From Longitalea luteola (GTDB taxonomy: Bacteria > Bacteroidota > Bacteroidia > Chitinophagales > Chitinophagaceae): a stretch of 57,181 nucleotides of DNA. Below are positions 48,672 to 57,036 of this stretch, in pieces. The translations under genes and the position numbers were made by a program. Position 1 is the stretch's first letter. Every line of letters starts with the position of its first letter. The notes beneath the pieces were generated by a model. It did not search any database. It was not told where the DNA came from and saw nothing but the letters and a program-made list of their open reading frames with translations. The stretch is taken from contig NZ_JAFIQX010000018.1 in the NCBI RefSeq assembly GCF_017356035.1, forward strand, positions 1-57,181, written 5' to 3'.

Positions 48672-51134
48672 ATGATCAAAAATTATTTTAAAACCGCGTT
48701 CAGGAGTTTACTTCGTAACAGGAATTACACCGCGCTCAACATTGCTGGGTTATCAGTTGGCATAGCCGTTTGTATGATGATCTTTTTTGTTATACAATTT
48801 CATACAAGCTTTGATAATTTTCACGCAAAGAAAGATCGAATCAATCGGGTGTTAACCGAGTATCATCATGCCGATGCAGCAAATGTTCATTATGGGCAAG
48901 ACATTCCTTTTCCAATGCCTGCAAATCTGAAAACGGCTTTTCCGCAAATAGAGCAGGTAGCGCCGATCTATGCAAGCCACAATGATGAATTACAGGTACT
49001 TGATGACAACGGAAGCTCTGTAAAGAATTTTAAAGAACAGAATGGTGTCTTTTATACTGCGCCTTCCTTCTTCAATATATTTGATTTTCCCCTGCTTGCA
49101 GGTTCATACGCCTCCTTAAAAGATCCGAACAATGTATTGCTTACAAAAGAGATCGCAGACACTTATTTCGGTGACTGGAAAACAGCTATGGGCAAAACCA
49201 TAAAACTAACAGGTTCTTATAGAATAGATGCAGGATTGTTTCAGTTTCCACCCATAGCGCTGAAAGTTACAGGCATTCTTGCCACTATACCGGCCAATAC
49301 AGATTTTCAGCTGAAACTGGTGGTAGCTTTCGGAACAGATTTTACAGGCGATGTACTGACCGGCTTACAAAATCCTGATTGGGGTCAGTCATCACCCGAT
49401 TTTGGGTGTTATGTTTTATTGCCGCCGAATATGCCTGCCGGCGATTTTAATCAACAATTACGGGCATACTCCCGAAAGATGGCATCGTCTGACAATAAGG
49501 ATTGCCAGATCGTACAACCGTTAAGTGAGGTGCATTATGACACGCAAACAGGCAATTACAGCCACAAAACGATCAGCCGGGAACTGCTCAATGTGTTATG
49601 GCTGATTGCAGCATTCATTCTGTCAATTGCCTGCGTGAATTTTATTAACCTATCCACTGCACAAGCTGTTAACCGGGCAAAGGAAGTTGGTGTAAGAAAG
49701 GTTTTGGGAAGTAATAATGCTCAATTGCAGATCCAGTTCATCATCGAAACATTTTTGATAGTAACAGGTGCTGTCGTGCTTTCCGTTGTTATTATAACGC
49801 TTGCATTGCCTTTTATAAATCAACTTTTAGAACTTTCGTTGACATTCAGCCTGCTGAACGATCCTTCGATCATTATATTTCTTGTGACAGTAGTATTTAT
49901 AGTAACCGCCCTTGCCGGTTTCTATCCTTCAATTGTTTTGTCGCGTTTCAATCCTGTAAATGCTTTAAAAAACAAGCTCACAGTAAATACTACAAAGGGA
50001 TTTTCATTACGAAGAGGATTGGTGATATTTCAGTTCATCATTGCACAGGCGTTGATCATTGGAACGCTCATCATTGTAAAGCAAATGAATTATCTAATGG
50101 ATCAGCCTTTAGGCTTTGATAAAGATGCTATAGTAAATGTTCCTTTCCGCCCGTATAATACGGGTGGTAAGCTGACGGATTATTTAAGGCAACAGTTCCT
50201 GTCGGTCAACGGGGTGCAGGCAGTAAGCTTCAGTTCCAACACCCCGGTTGATGATGATAATAATATGTTGAGCAAATTCAGATTTAATAATGCAACCAAA
50301 GAAACAGATTTTGATGCTATTCTCAAATACGCAGACCATGAGTATGCACCGACTTATAAATTATCACTGGTTGCAGGAAGAAATTTACAGCCATCGGATA
50401 TGGTTAAGGAATTTTTAGTAAACGAATCGCTCCTTAGGAGTTTGGGAATTAAGGATCCTGGAGAAATATTGAATAAAGACATCAGTATGTGGAACGACAA
50501 ATTGAAAGGACCTGTTGTTGGCGTATTGAAGGATTTTAATGACAGATCTTTTCACCATGGGCTTGCTCCACTGATCATAACCACGAACGTAACTATGTAC
50601 CGCCAGATCGGAATAAAACTGGCGACGACAAACATTGCCTCCACCATGCAGGCTGTTAAAAAGGTATGGGAGCAAACATTTCCCGATTTTGTGTATGAAT
50701 ACAGGTTCCTTGATGATAAAATTGAGGGTTTTTACAAACAGGAAAATCAGTTAGCGCAGCTGTATAAAATATTTGCGGCCATTGCGATCTTCCTTAGTTG
50801 TCTTGGATTGTATGGTTTGGCGTCATTCATGGCAGTGCAGCGAATAAAAGAAGTTGGTATTCGTAAAGTACTTGGTGCTACGTCAGGCATTATTGTTTAT
50901 TTGTTTTCAAAAGAATTTATCATCCTGATCGCAATTGCTTTTATGATTGCAACACCCATTGCATGGTATTATATGCACCAATGGTTGCAGAACTATGCTT
51001 ATCGCGTTGATATTGGTTGGTGGGTGTTTGCCGCAGGCGGACTTGTGGCAATACTGATTGCACTGGCAACCATAAGTTTCCAGGCAATAAAAGCGGCGTT
51101 GGCCAATCCGGTGAAAAGTTTGAGGGTGGAGTAG
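48672..51134 (+). CDS. MacB/FtsX-type ABC transporter permease (two fused halves)
   Basis: 820 residues from the ATG at 48672, which starts the usual 'MIKNYFKTAFRSLLRNRNYT'; the frame is open from 48606. The layout is an N-terminal helix, a periplasmic MacB-PCD domain, a first FtsX domain after 'AQAVNRAKEVGVRKVLGSNN', a second periplasmic domain, and a second FtsX domain after 'MAVQRIKEVGIRKVLGATSG', ending 'KAALANPVKSLRVE'. It is the same family as the permease at 40467 and about 30 residues longer. No ATPase or membrane-fusion gene adjoins. Single-gene permeases of this type are frequent in Chitinophagaceae, and their substrates are unknown. Confidence 0.93.
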   Translation: MIKNYFKTAFRSLLRNRNYTALNIAGLSVGIAVCMMIFFVIQFHTSFDNFHAKKDRINRVLTEYHHADAANVHYGQDIPFPMPANLKTAFPQIEQVAPIYASHNDELQVLDDNGSSVKNFKEQNGVFYTAPSFFNIFDFPLLAGSYASLKDPNNVLLTKEIADTYFGDWKTAMGKTIKLTGSYRIDAGLFQFPPIALKVTGILATIPANTDFQLKLVVAFGTDFTGDVLTGLQNPDWGQSSPDFGCYVLLPPNMPAGDFNQQLRAYSRKMASSDNKDCQIVQPLSEVHYDTQTGNYSHKTISRELLNVLWLIAAFILSIACVNFINLSTAQAVNRAKEVGVRKVLGSNNAQLQIQFIIETFLIVTGAVVLSVVIITLALPFINQLLELSLTFSLLNDPSIIIFLVTVVFIVTALAGFYPSIVLSRFNPVNALKNKLTVNTTKGFSLRRGLVIFQFIIAQALIIGTLIIVKQMNYLMDQPLGFDKDAIVNVPFRPYNTGGKLTDYLRQQFLSVNGVQAVSFSSNTPVDDDNNMLSKFRFNNATKETDFDAILKYADHEYAPTYKLSLVAGRNLQPSDMVKEFLVNESLLRSLGIKDPGEILNKDISMWNDKLKGPVVGVLKDFNDRSFHHGLAPLIITTNVTMYRQIGIKLATTNIASTMQAVKKVWEQTFPDFVYEYRFLDDKIEGFYKQENQLAQLYKIFAAIAIFLSCLGLYGLASFMAVQRIKEVGIRKVLGATSGIIVYLFSKEFIILIAIAFMIATPIAWYYMHQWLQNYAYRVDIGWWVFAAGGLVAILIALATISFQAIKAALANPVKSLRVE

Positions 51135-51157
51135 GAGAGAATTGTCTGGTCGATTGA

Positions 51158-51181
51158 TAGCGGGATCGGGAGTTGAACCCG
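51158..51181 (-). repeat. 24-base tRNA 3'-end-like sequence, copy 1
   Basis: On the minus strand it reads CGGGTTCAACTCCCGATCCC and then GCTA: a T-stem, T-loop TTCAACT and the 3' acceptor strand of a tRNA whose 5' end would be AGCGGGA. No 5' half is present, so it is not a functional tRNA. An identical 24-mer lies at 57094-57117 in the same orientation. This is the pattern left by integration into a tRNA 3' end. Confidence 0.6.
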
Positions 51182-51190
51182 TATAAACAA

Positions 51191-51215
51191 AAAAGGTCTC
51201 ACTTTCGTGAGACCC
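51191..51215. terminator. Hairpin terminator between the permease and the propeller-repeat gene
   Basis: GGTCTCAC (51195-51202) pairs with GTGAGACC (51207-51214) around TTTC, with a T6 run on the minus strand. It ends the minus-strand gene whose stop is at 51230. The same loop and stem type recurs at 57065 and 57161. Confidence 0.85.
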
Positions 51216-51229
51216 TTCTTGCAATGTCC

Positions 51230-54172
51230 TTAATTTTTTATCAGTTTCACTATTACTCTTTCAGCGCCCTGCACTATTTCTGCAAAGTAAACACCCGGCT
51301 TAAAGTTATGGCCGATTTTTATATTGCCACTGGAGGCAAGACCAGTTCCTTTTTCAACCAGTTTACCCTGTATATCCGTAATCGTAATTGTAACCGGTTT
51401 ACCGGTGCCATTCCATTGCAGGTTGGTGAATTGGGTAAATGCGTTTGGAAAAGCTTTCGCATTTAATTTAGCAGATCCTTGTTCCGTAGTAACAAGCGTT
51501 TTCTCCGCAGGAATGGCAGACATGGTGATAATGGAAGGTGTTTGTTCATATTTGATGGTGGCGTAATCGCTGGAGCTGCCGATGCCTTGGCTGACTCCCG
51601 TTACATACACATTGCCGGCATTGTCTACAGCAATATCTGTTGCTCCATCAGCTCCTGCAGCCGGTCCGTCGTACCTGGCCAGCCATTGCTGTATACCTGC
51701 TGCATTATACTTAATGGTGGCGAAGTCTGCCAAGAGAGATATGCTGGTACTGCTGTTTCCTGTTACATACACATTACCCAGGGCATCGAGTGCCAATGCA
51801 CTTGCTGCATCAAAGTTACCGCCGTCGTATGTTGCCACCCACTGTTGTGCGCCCGCTGAATTGTACTTTAGCGTAGCATAATTGCCCGCATTGGACCCTG
51901 TTATAAACACATTGCCGGAAGCATCTATGGCTATATCGTTGGCGGGTGAGCCGGTTCCTTCGAATTTGGCTGTCCACTGCTTAGCACCAACAGGATTGTA
52001 TTTAATGGTGGTAAAGCCTTTTACTCCGTTGCTGCCAGTGCCGGCGCCCGTAACATATACATAACCCCGTGCATCTATAGCTATGGCCTGGGCCTGATCG
52101 GCACCGTTACCCGGGCCGTTGTACCTGACCACCCATAGTTGATTTCCATTGGCATCGTATTTAATAGTTGCATAATCGTCGCCTGTTGCACCACCAAAAC
52201 TTTGTCCTGTTACATATACATTGCCAGCATTGTCAACGGCAATGGCTGTTGGCCGGTCAACGCCGTTACCGGGACCATTGTAGCGTTTCACCCATTTTGT
52301 ATTTCCATCTTTATCGTACTTAATGGTGGCGTAATCGCCGGTTGGTTCAAATTCACCAGGAGTGTTCACACTCCTGCCTGTTACATATACATTACCGTTT
52401 TCATCTACTGCAATGGCGGTTGCCTCATCTAAAGAATGGCCGGGGCCATCATACCTTTTTACCCATTGCGTGGCTCCATCTATGCCGTATTTAACGGTGG
52501 CATAGTCGCCCCCATCACTGGTTCCCGTTACATACACATTTCCTTTGGTATCTACTGCTATATCCCTGGCAACGTCGGGACCAATGCTGAAACCATTGAA
52601 TGTTTTTTTCCAGATCCTGTTTGCATTTTCGTCATACTTATAAGTGGTATAATCCAGCCCGGTATTGAGCCTGGAGATACCACCTGTTACATACACGTTG
52701 CCGGCCGTATCCAATGCAAGGGCATATGCGGCATCGGCGCCTCCTTTTATCTGGTCGTTTACGCCGTTAAATCTTTGTACCCATTTTTGCATGCCATCAG
52801 CGTCGTACTTAATAGTGGCATAATCATAATAACCAGACTCATCGAGTTTGCTCATGCCGGTGATATATACGTTGCCATTCTTATCTACACCTATGGCGCT
52901 TGCCCTGTCTAAACCGTTTCCGGGGTCGTTGTAGGTTGCTACCCATTGCTGCACTCCGTTTGTATTGTATTTGATGGTAGCATAATCTATTTCATCCTGG
53001 TATGGTGAACGTCGCATGGAGATACCGCCTGTGATATATACATTGCCGGCTGCGTCTACCACAAGGTCACTGGCTGCTCCGCCCAGCGGATTGCCGGGGC
53101 CATCATATATGGATTCCCACTGCAGTATGCCTGCTGTATTATATTTAATGGTTACATAGACATTGTCAGGATCATCATCAGGAGGTCCGCTTTTCACGGT
53201 TATATACACATTACCTGAAGTATCTAAGGCAAAAGCATTTGCGTCGTCGTACCATGCCTGGTTATAAAACGCTGCCCATTGCTGCTGGCCCGATGGATTG
53301 TATTTAATGGTGAGGACATCGGTTTCGTCAAATTCGCCAATGTTAGCGATGCCTGTTACATACACATTACCACTATGATCGAGGGCCACGGCTTTTCCCC
53401 CGTCATAACTATTTACAGGCCCGTTATACCGGTTTATCCATTCCTGATTACCATCAGCGTTGTATTTAATGGTAGTAAAATCTCCACGTGTTCCGATTCC
53501 TGTACTGGATCCTGTTACATATACATTTTCGTTTTTATCTACTGCAATGGCATTTGCCTCATCGAAAGAGTTCCCGGGGCCGTTATACCTTCTTACCCAT
53601 TTTGTAAGTCCATCTTTATCGTATTTAATGATAGTAATGTCGCTGCCTGTACCGCTTCCGGTGCTATATCCTGTTACATATACATTTCCGTTTTTATCAA
53701 CAGTTATGGCAGATGCATCATCTATGGAACTGTCGGGCCCATTGTACCGGTTTACCCATTCCTGATTACCGTCAGCATCGTATTTTATAGTAGTTATGTC
53801 TTTGTCAGTTCCGATCCCTGTACTCCAGCCTGTTATATAGATATTGCCACTGCTGTCTGTTGTTATGGCCTTTGCTACATCGCTACCATTAGCGGGGCCG
53901 TTATACCTTTTTACCCATTGTATATCACCATTATCGTCATATTTAATAGTGGCCCAGTTAGTGCCGGAAGATTTGATATCGCCATCGCCAAGACCGGTTA
54001 CAATAACATTCCCATTATCGTCCACTATCAACCCATTTGCCTTGTCCATAACATTCGCGTCTCCATTTTGACGTTTTACCCATTTTTCAGTAACCTGGGT
54101 AAAACCTACAGTTGTAGTAAAAAGATAGCCGGCAAGAAATAGTAATTTCCTGAAGAGTAGCATTTTCTTCAT
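51230..54172 (-). CDS. Secreted beta-propeller (SBBP-type) repeat protein with type IX secretion C-terminal sorting domain
   Basis: 980 residues. A signal peptide (about 1-25, 'LFLAGYLFTTTVGFTQ') is followed by sixteen copies of a roughly 50-residue unit with cores such as 'VDKNGNVYVTGYS' and 'DYATIKYDADGMQKWVQRFN', the SBBP repeat, which folds as propeller blades. Residues about 890-980 form a type IX secretion sorting domain: 'NAFTQFTNLQWNGTGKPVTI', then 'KPGVYFAEIVQGAERVIVKL' to the end. It should be exported by the Por system and fixed to or released from the surface. Adhesion or polymer binding is possible, but no enzyme domain is seen. Its repeats create long false frames on the plus strand. 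Confidence 0.93.
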   Translation of the reverse strand: MKKMLLFRKLLFLAGYLFTTTVGFTQVTEKWVKRQNGDANVMDKANGLIVDDNGNVIVTGLGDGDIKSSGTNWATIKYDDNGDIQWVKRYNGPANGSDVAKAITTDSSGNIYITGWSTGIGTDKDITTIKYDADGNQEWVNRYNGPDSSIDDASAITVDKNGNVYVTGYSTGSGTGSDITIIKYDKDGLTKWVRRYNGPGNSFDEANAIAVDKNENVYVTGSSTGIGTRGDFTTIKYNADGNQEWINRYNGPVNSYDGGKAVALDHSGNVYVTGIANIGEFDETDVLTIKYNPSGQQQWAAFYNQAWYDDANAFALDTSGNVYITVKSGPPDDDPDNVYVTIKYNTAGILQWESIYDGPGNPLGGAASDLVVDAAGNVYITGGISMRRSPYQDEIDYATIKYNTNGVQQWVATYNDPGNGLDRASAIGVDKNGNVYITGMSKLDESGYYDYATIKYDADGMQKWVQRFNGVNDQIKGGADAAYALALDTAGNVYVTGGISRLNTGLDYTTYKYDENANRIWKKTFNGFSIGPDVARDIAVDTKGNVYVTGTSDGGDYATVKYGIDGATQWVKRYDGPGHSLDEATAIAVDENGNVYVTGRSVNTPGEFEPTGDYATIKYDKDGNTKWVKRYNGPGNGVDRPTAIAVDNAGNVYVTGQSFGGATGDDYATIKYDANGNQLWVVRYNGPGNGADQAQAIAIDARGYVYVTGAGTGSNGVKGFTTIKYNPVGAKQWTAKFEGTGSPANDIAIDASGNVFITGSNAGNYATLKYNSAGAQQWVATYDGGNFDAASALALDALGNVYVTGNSSTSISLLADFATIKYNAAGIQQWLARYDGPAAGADGATDIAVDNAGNVYVTGVSQGIGSSSDYATIKYEQTPSIITMSAIPAEKTLVTTEQGSAKLNAKAFPNAFTQFTNLQWNGTGKPVTITITDIQGKLVEKGTGLASSGNIKIGHNFKPGVYFAEIVQGAERVIVKLIKN

Positions 54173-54449
54173 AACCTATGTATGTATTTGAGTGTTAAAT
54201 AATCAAATTCAGAATTATGTATTAAAAAACTCAGTACATAGGAAATTTGGAGAATTTAGATAGAGGGGGAGGGAGGAAATAGAAGCTGTTAAATACTTAC
54301 TTTAAGTTACACTAAATTTGATAATCCCAATGGCTTTTGGAGATTTTTCTTTTAAGGCAATTGATATTCGATTGCTATTGAGAGTTAGTCAGGGTATGAT
54401 CGAGCGGCTGCGGCTCAAAATTTGGAAAATTGGTTTTCTTTTCGTGTGA

Positions 54450-54602
54450 TCAAATAAAATCCCTGTCAATCCACATAATCCAATCGTCGCCCATTCCCCA
54501 AAGCTCTGGTTGTTCAGAAACCTTTTCATGATAACCTTCGGGCAAAAAGTCTAACCAACTAATTAAGGATTTAATAGCTTTTTCACAGGAATTGGACGAC
54601 CC
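54450..54602 (-). pseudogene. Truncated C-terminal gene fragment
   Basis: About 50 codons of convincing protein text ending in TGA at 54450 ('CEKAIKSLISWLDFLPEGYH', 'EQPELWGMGDDWIMWIDRDF'). The frame continues upstream to 54683, but that part lies opposite the fragment at 54607-54762 and has poor composition. So the real gene front is missing. The Trp/Asp-rich end recalls small cytosolic immunity-type proteins, without firm assignment. Confidence 0.5.
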
Positions 54603-54606
54603 GTGA

Positions 54607-54762
54607 ATGTATGCCTTCGAGTATAACGCTAATGGAGAACTTTTGTATTGCCTGGACATGAACGATAGTGAATCAACACGCATTGATTATATTTACGATC
54701 TTGAAAACAAGGAAGCTTTCCGGTCTTTTGGTGACATAACACAACCATCAGAGCTGATGTAA
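54607..54762 (+). pseudogene. Truncated C-terminal gene fragment, head-to-head with the previous one
   Basis: 51 codons from an ATG that directly follows an in-frame TGA (54604-54606), ending in TAA at 54760-54762. The text is strongly protein-like ('YAFEYNANGELLYCLDMNDS', 'DYIYDLENKEAFRSFGDITQ'). It looks like the tail of a longer protein cut off at the same point (about 54604) as the minus-strand fragment, which suggests a deletion or rearrangement joint. Confidence 0.5.
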
Positions 54763-54845
54763 TGGATCGGTTCCAGGAGGTCAAAATACTTATAGAGTAA
54801 TAAATTACAAGGAATAAATAATTTAAGGTAGTAAACCGCTTCTTT

Positions 54846-55340
54846 ATGGATAGTCAAATAGCTGATGGTGCTTATACCAGGTTGATTACGGCCTTGCAGA
54901 AAAATGAGCTGCATAGATATTTAATAGGTGAGGGTGCCTATAAATTCGTCAACCCATTTGTGGAAGAGCCAACAGATATTGCATCCATATTCATTTCGGG
55001 ATTCAATCAATATGTATTAAATCATGATCCTGCTGTACTAAAAATGCAAATAAATGCTGCCATACTAATTCTCCTGAACAGTCCTGAAGGGTGTTGGTGG
55101 ACCATCCGGCTGATTAAGTCATACCTTTTTCAATTTAAAGCAGGCGCCTTAAAGTTTGAAATACCTGTATCGGATTTGCTTCCGTCTATCAGAACATCCC
55201 TGATCAATCATAAAACGCAATTGTTGAATAACAAGGCGTTCACAGGCTGGAGATTCGACAGAGGTTTATGGGGCCAGATCGAGATAGATATAAACGAGAT
55301 TAATTCAACACTGGCAGACAAAGGACGTTTCCAGATTTGA
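54846..55340 (+). CDS. Cytosolic protein of unknown function
   Basis: 164 residues, with no signal peptide and no membrane helix. Mostly alpha-helical text ('SQIADGAYTRLITALQKNEL', 'INAAILILLNSPEGCWWTIR', 'LLPSIRTSLINHKTQLLNN'). No family recognised. It follows two gene remnants in a region bounded by tRNA-like repeats, so it may be cargo of an integrated element; an immunity-type function is only a guess from the context. Confidence 0.65.
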   Translation: MDSQIADGAYTRLITALQKNELHRYLIGEGAYKFVNPFVEEPTDIASIFISGFNQYVLNHDPAVLKMQINAAILILLNSPEGCWWTIRLIKSYLFQFKAGALKFEIPVSDLLPSIRTSLINHKTQLLNNKAFTGWRFDRGLWGQIEIDINEINSTLADKGRFQI

Positions 55341-55447
55341 TACTTGGGTTCGCAAGCTTCAATTGGTTAAGCGTAGACCTCGTCAATTTTATCTTTATTT
55401 TTTATTTTAATATGGGCTGCTGGCTTCAATATTGATTGGGTATATGT

Positions 55448-56599
55448 ATGAAAAGCATCCTTTTATTGCCCCTTATCGCCTTGCTGCTGCCGGCTACCGT
55501 ACAGGCTCAGCAGGCGACCGGCCGATTAGATATAAAACTCAACAAAAACATCTTTCAACCCGGCGATTCATTACTTGTAACAGTGGATTATAAAGATGGC
55601 GGTGGCCAACTACTGAACCAATCTCTGGCAACAATGGAGCTGGTGATTGAGAACGAAGAGGGCCGGCGCACCCGCCTCCGCTGGCCGGTGATCGAAGGGC
55701 GAGCTTCTGGTAAAATTTTCTTACCCGATTCGTTGCCCCTTGGCAAATACACGTTGCTGGCGGGCTTGCAGCAACGATTTTTCGAGGTAATTGGCCAGAT
55801 AAAAGACGCCGGAAACATCGGCAGTATACAAGCGATGCTTCTCACCAAAACTGGCGATTGGGACGAGCAGAAAGTAACTGTGGCGCCGGACGGCACCTTC
55901 GCTATCCGTAACTGGCTGTTTGAAAACAATGCATTGTTAGCTTTCCAGCGAACAAAAGACAATAACCAGCCGCTGAATATCAGCATCAGCAGTCAACTTG
56001 ATTCCAGCTATGAACCCCTGGCCGTTGCAGGCAGGACATTTTACATAGGTAACCCGCCAGCAGTGGTGCGGCCAATCCTGAACAAGCCTGTTGAAACCCC
56101 GGAAGCGCTTTTTGCAGACCGCGGTACTACGCTGCCGGCGGTGATCGTAAGGAGTACCGCCAAAACCCGGGCGCAGCAATTTAATGAAGAACATGTCAGC
56201 GGCTTGTTCCGGTCAGGAGACGAGCGGTTGATTAGTATTATGGATGATCCCAGTGCGATCGGTTTTCCCAATGTTTTCAACTACTTGCAAGGCAGGGTTG
56301 CGGGGTTGCAAATAGCATCAACAGGTGCTGCCACATGGCGTGGCAGTGGGGTAACATTCTTTCTGGATGAAGTAAGGGTGTCCGCCCAACAGATCGCCAA
56401 TATACCCATGACAGACATTGCAATTGTAAAAGCGTATCCCCCACCTTTCACTGGTGCTTTTGGTGGTGGCGGCGCGATTGCAGTTTATACCCGTCGGGGT
56501 GGCGAAGCGAATTACCTACCCGCCAACAGGCAGGTGTTTAAAGTACGAGGCTACACGCCATCTGCAATAGCGTTGGACATGAATAAGCTAAGTTTGTAA
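55448..56599 (+). CDS. Exported protein with MG2-like N-terminal domain and stand-alone TonB-plug-like domain
   Basis: 383 residues from the ATG at 55448; an earlier ATG at 55436 adds four residues. Signal peptide 'SILLLPLIALLLPATVQA'. Residues about 25-115 look like a macroglobulin (MG2) beta domain ('NKNIFQPGDSLLVTVDYKDG', 'LPLGKYTLLAGLQQRFFEV'). The C-terminal part (about 270-365) resembles the plug domain of SusC-type receptors ('VFNYLQGRVAGLQI', 'VTFFLDEVRV', 'GAFGGGGAIAVYTRRGGEA') but no beta-barrel follows. Such barrel-less plug proteins occur in this phylum with unknown role. It may sit in the periplasm and interact with TonB or with receptor barrels. Confidence 0.8.
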   Translation: MKSILLLPLIALLLPATVQAQQATGRLDIKLNKNIFQPGDSLLVTVDYKDGGGQLLNQSLATMELVIENEEGRRTRLRWPVIEGRASGKIFLPDSLPLGKYTLLAGLQQRFFEVIGQIKDAGNIGSIQAMLLTKTGDWDEQKVTVAPDGTFAIRNWLFENNALLAFQRTKDNNQPLNISISSQLDSSYEPLAVAGRTFYIGNPPAVVRPILNKPVETPEALFADRGTTLPAVIVRSTAKTRAQQFNEEHVSGLFRSGDERLISIMDDPSAIGFPNVFNYLQGRVAGLQIASTGAATWRGSGVTFFLDEVRVSAQQIANIPMTDIAIVKAYPPPFTGAFGGGGAIAVYTRRGGEANYLPANRQVFKVRGYTPSAIALDMNKLSL

Positions 56600-56798
56600 T
56601 TATAGGATCAGGTTCAATTTTTCTGCCACTGCAGGTGTCCAAGGTCTCCGACGCAGTCGACCAGAGTATTTTTTTGATGTCGGCTCGCTTGAAAACGTTC
56701 AAAAAGCAACTGAATAATATCATGCTTACTTCTGAAAGACAACATTATTGAAGTTGATTTCCAAGTAAGTTATAAAATTGAATTAGTATTACAATACA

Positions 56799-56945
56799 TT
56801 AGATTTCAGGTATGCCGCAAGACCTGAGATATTGAAAAGTTTGGTCATAAAGACTTTTTGGTCTTGTTGCATCAAAATCGTCACCGTTTGGAACTAAGAT
56901 GATTAACCCCTGTCTAGCTCTTGTTAGTAAAACTCTGTAATCCAG
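56799..56945 (-). pseudogene. C-terminal remnant of a DUF2075 (helicase-like) gene
   Basis: About 48 codons, 'LDYRVLLTRARQGLIILVPN' to 'FQYLRSCGIPEI' and stop, match the very end of DUF2075 proteins, P-loop NTPases related to superfamily 1 helicases (the 'YRVLLTRAR' box is motif VI-like). The frame continues upstream to 57020 with unrelated text, so nearly the whole gene is missing. This is a deletion scar in the tRNA-like repeat region. Confidence 0.65.
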
Positions 56946-57036
56946 CAATGCGGAATGCTTATGATATGTATATGAAACTGGCCGACATCTTCCGTTACTG
57001 CACCTGTAAAGAGCAGGCATTTAAAAGGCTGGCGAC

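Noticed and set aside
51158-51181. Functional tRNA gene
   Set aside because: Only T-arm and 3' acceptor strand are present; no 5' acceptor, D-arm or anticodon arm nearby.
53279-54142. Plus-strand frame of 287 codons
   Set aside because: Reverse complement of the beta-propeller repeats; the minus strand has a signal peptide, repeats and a sorting domain.
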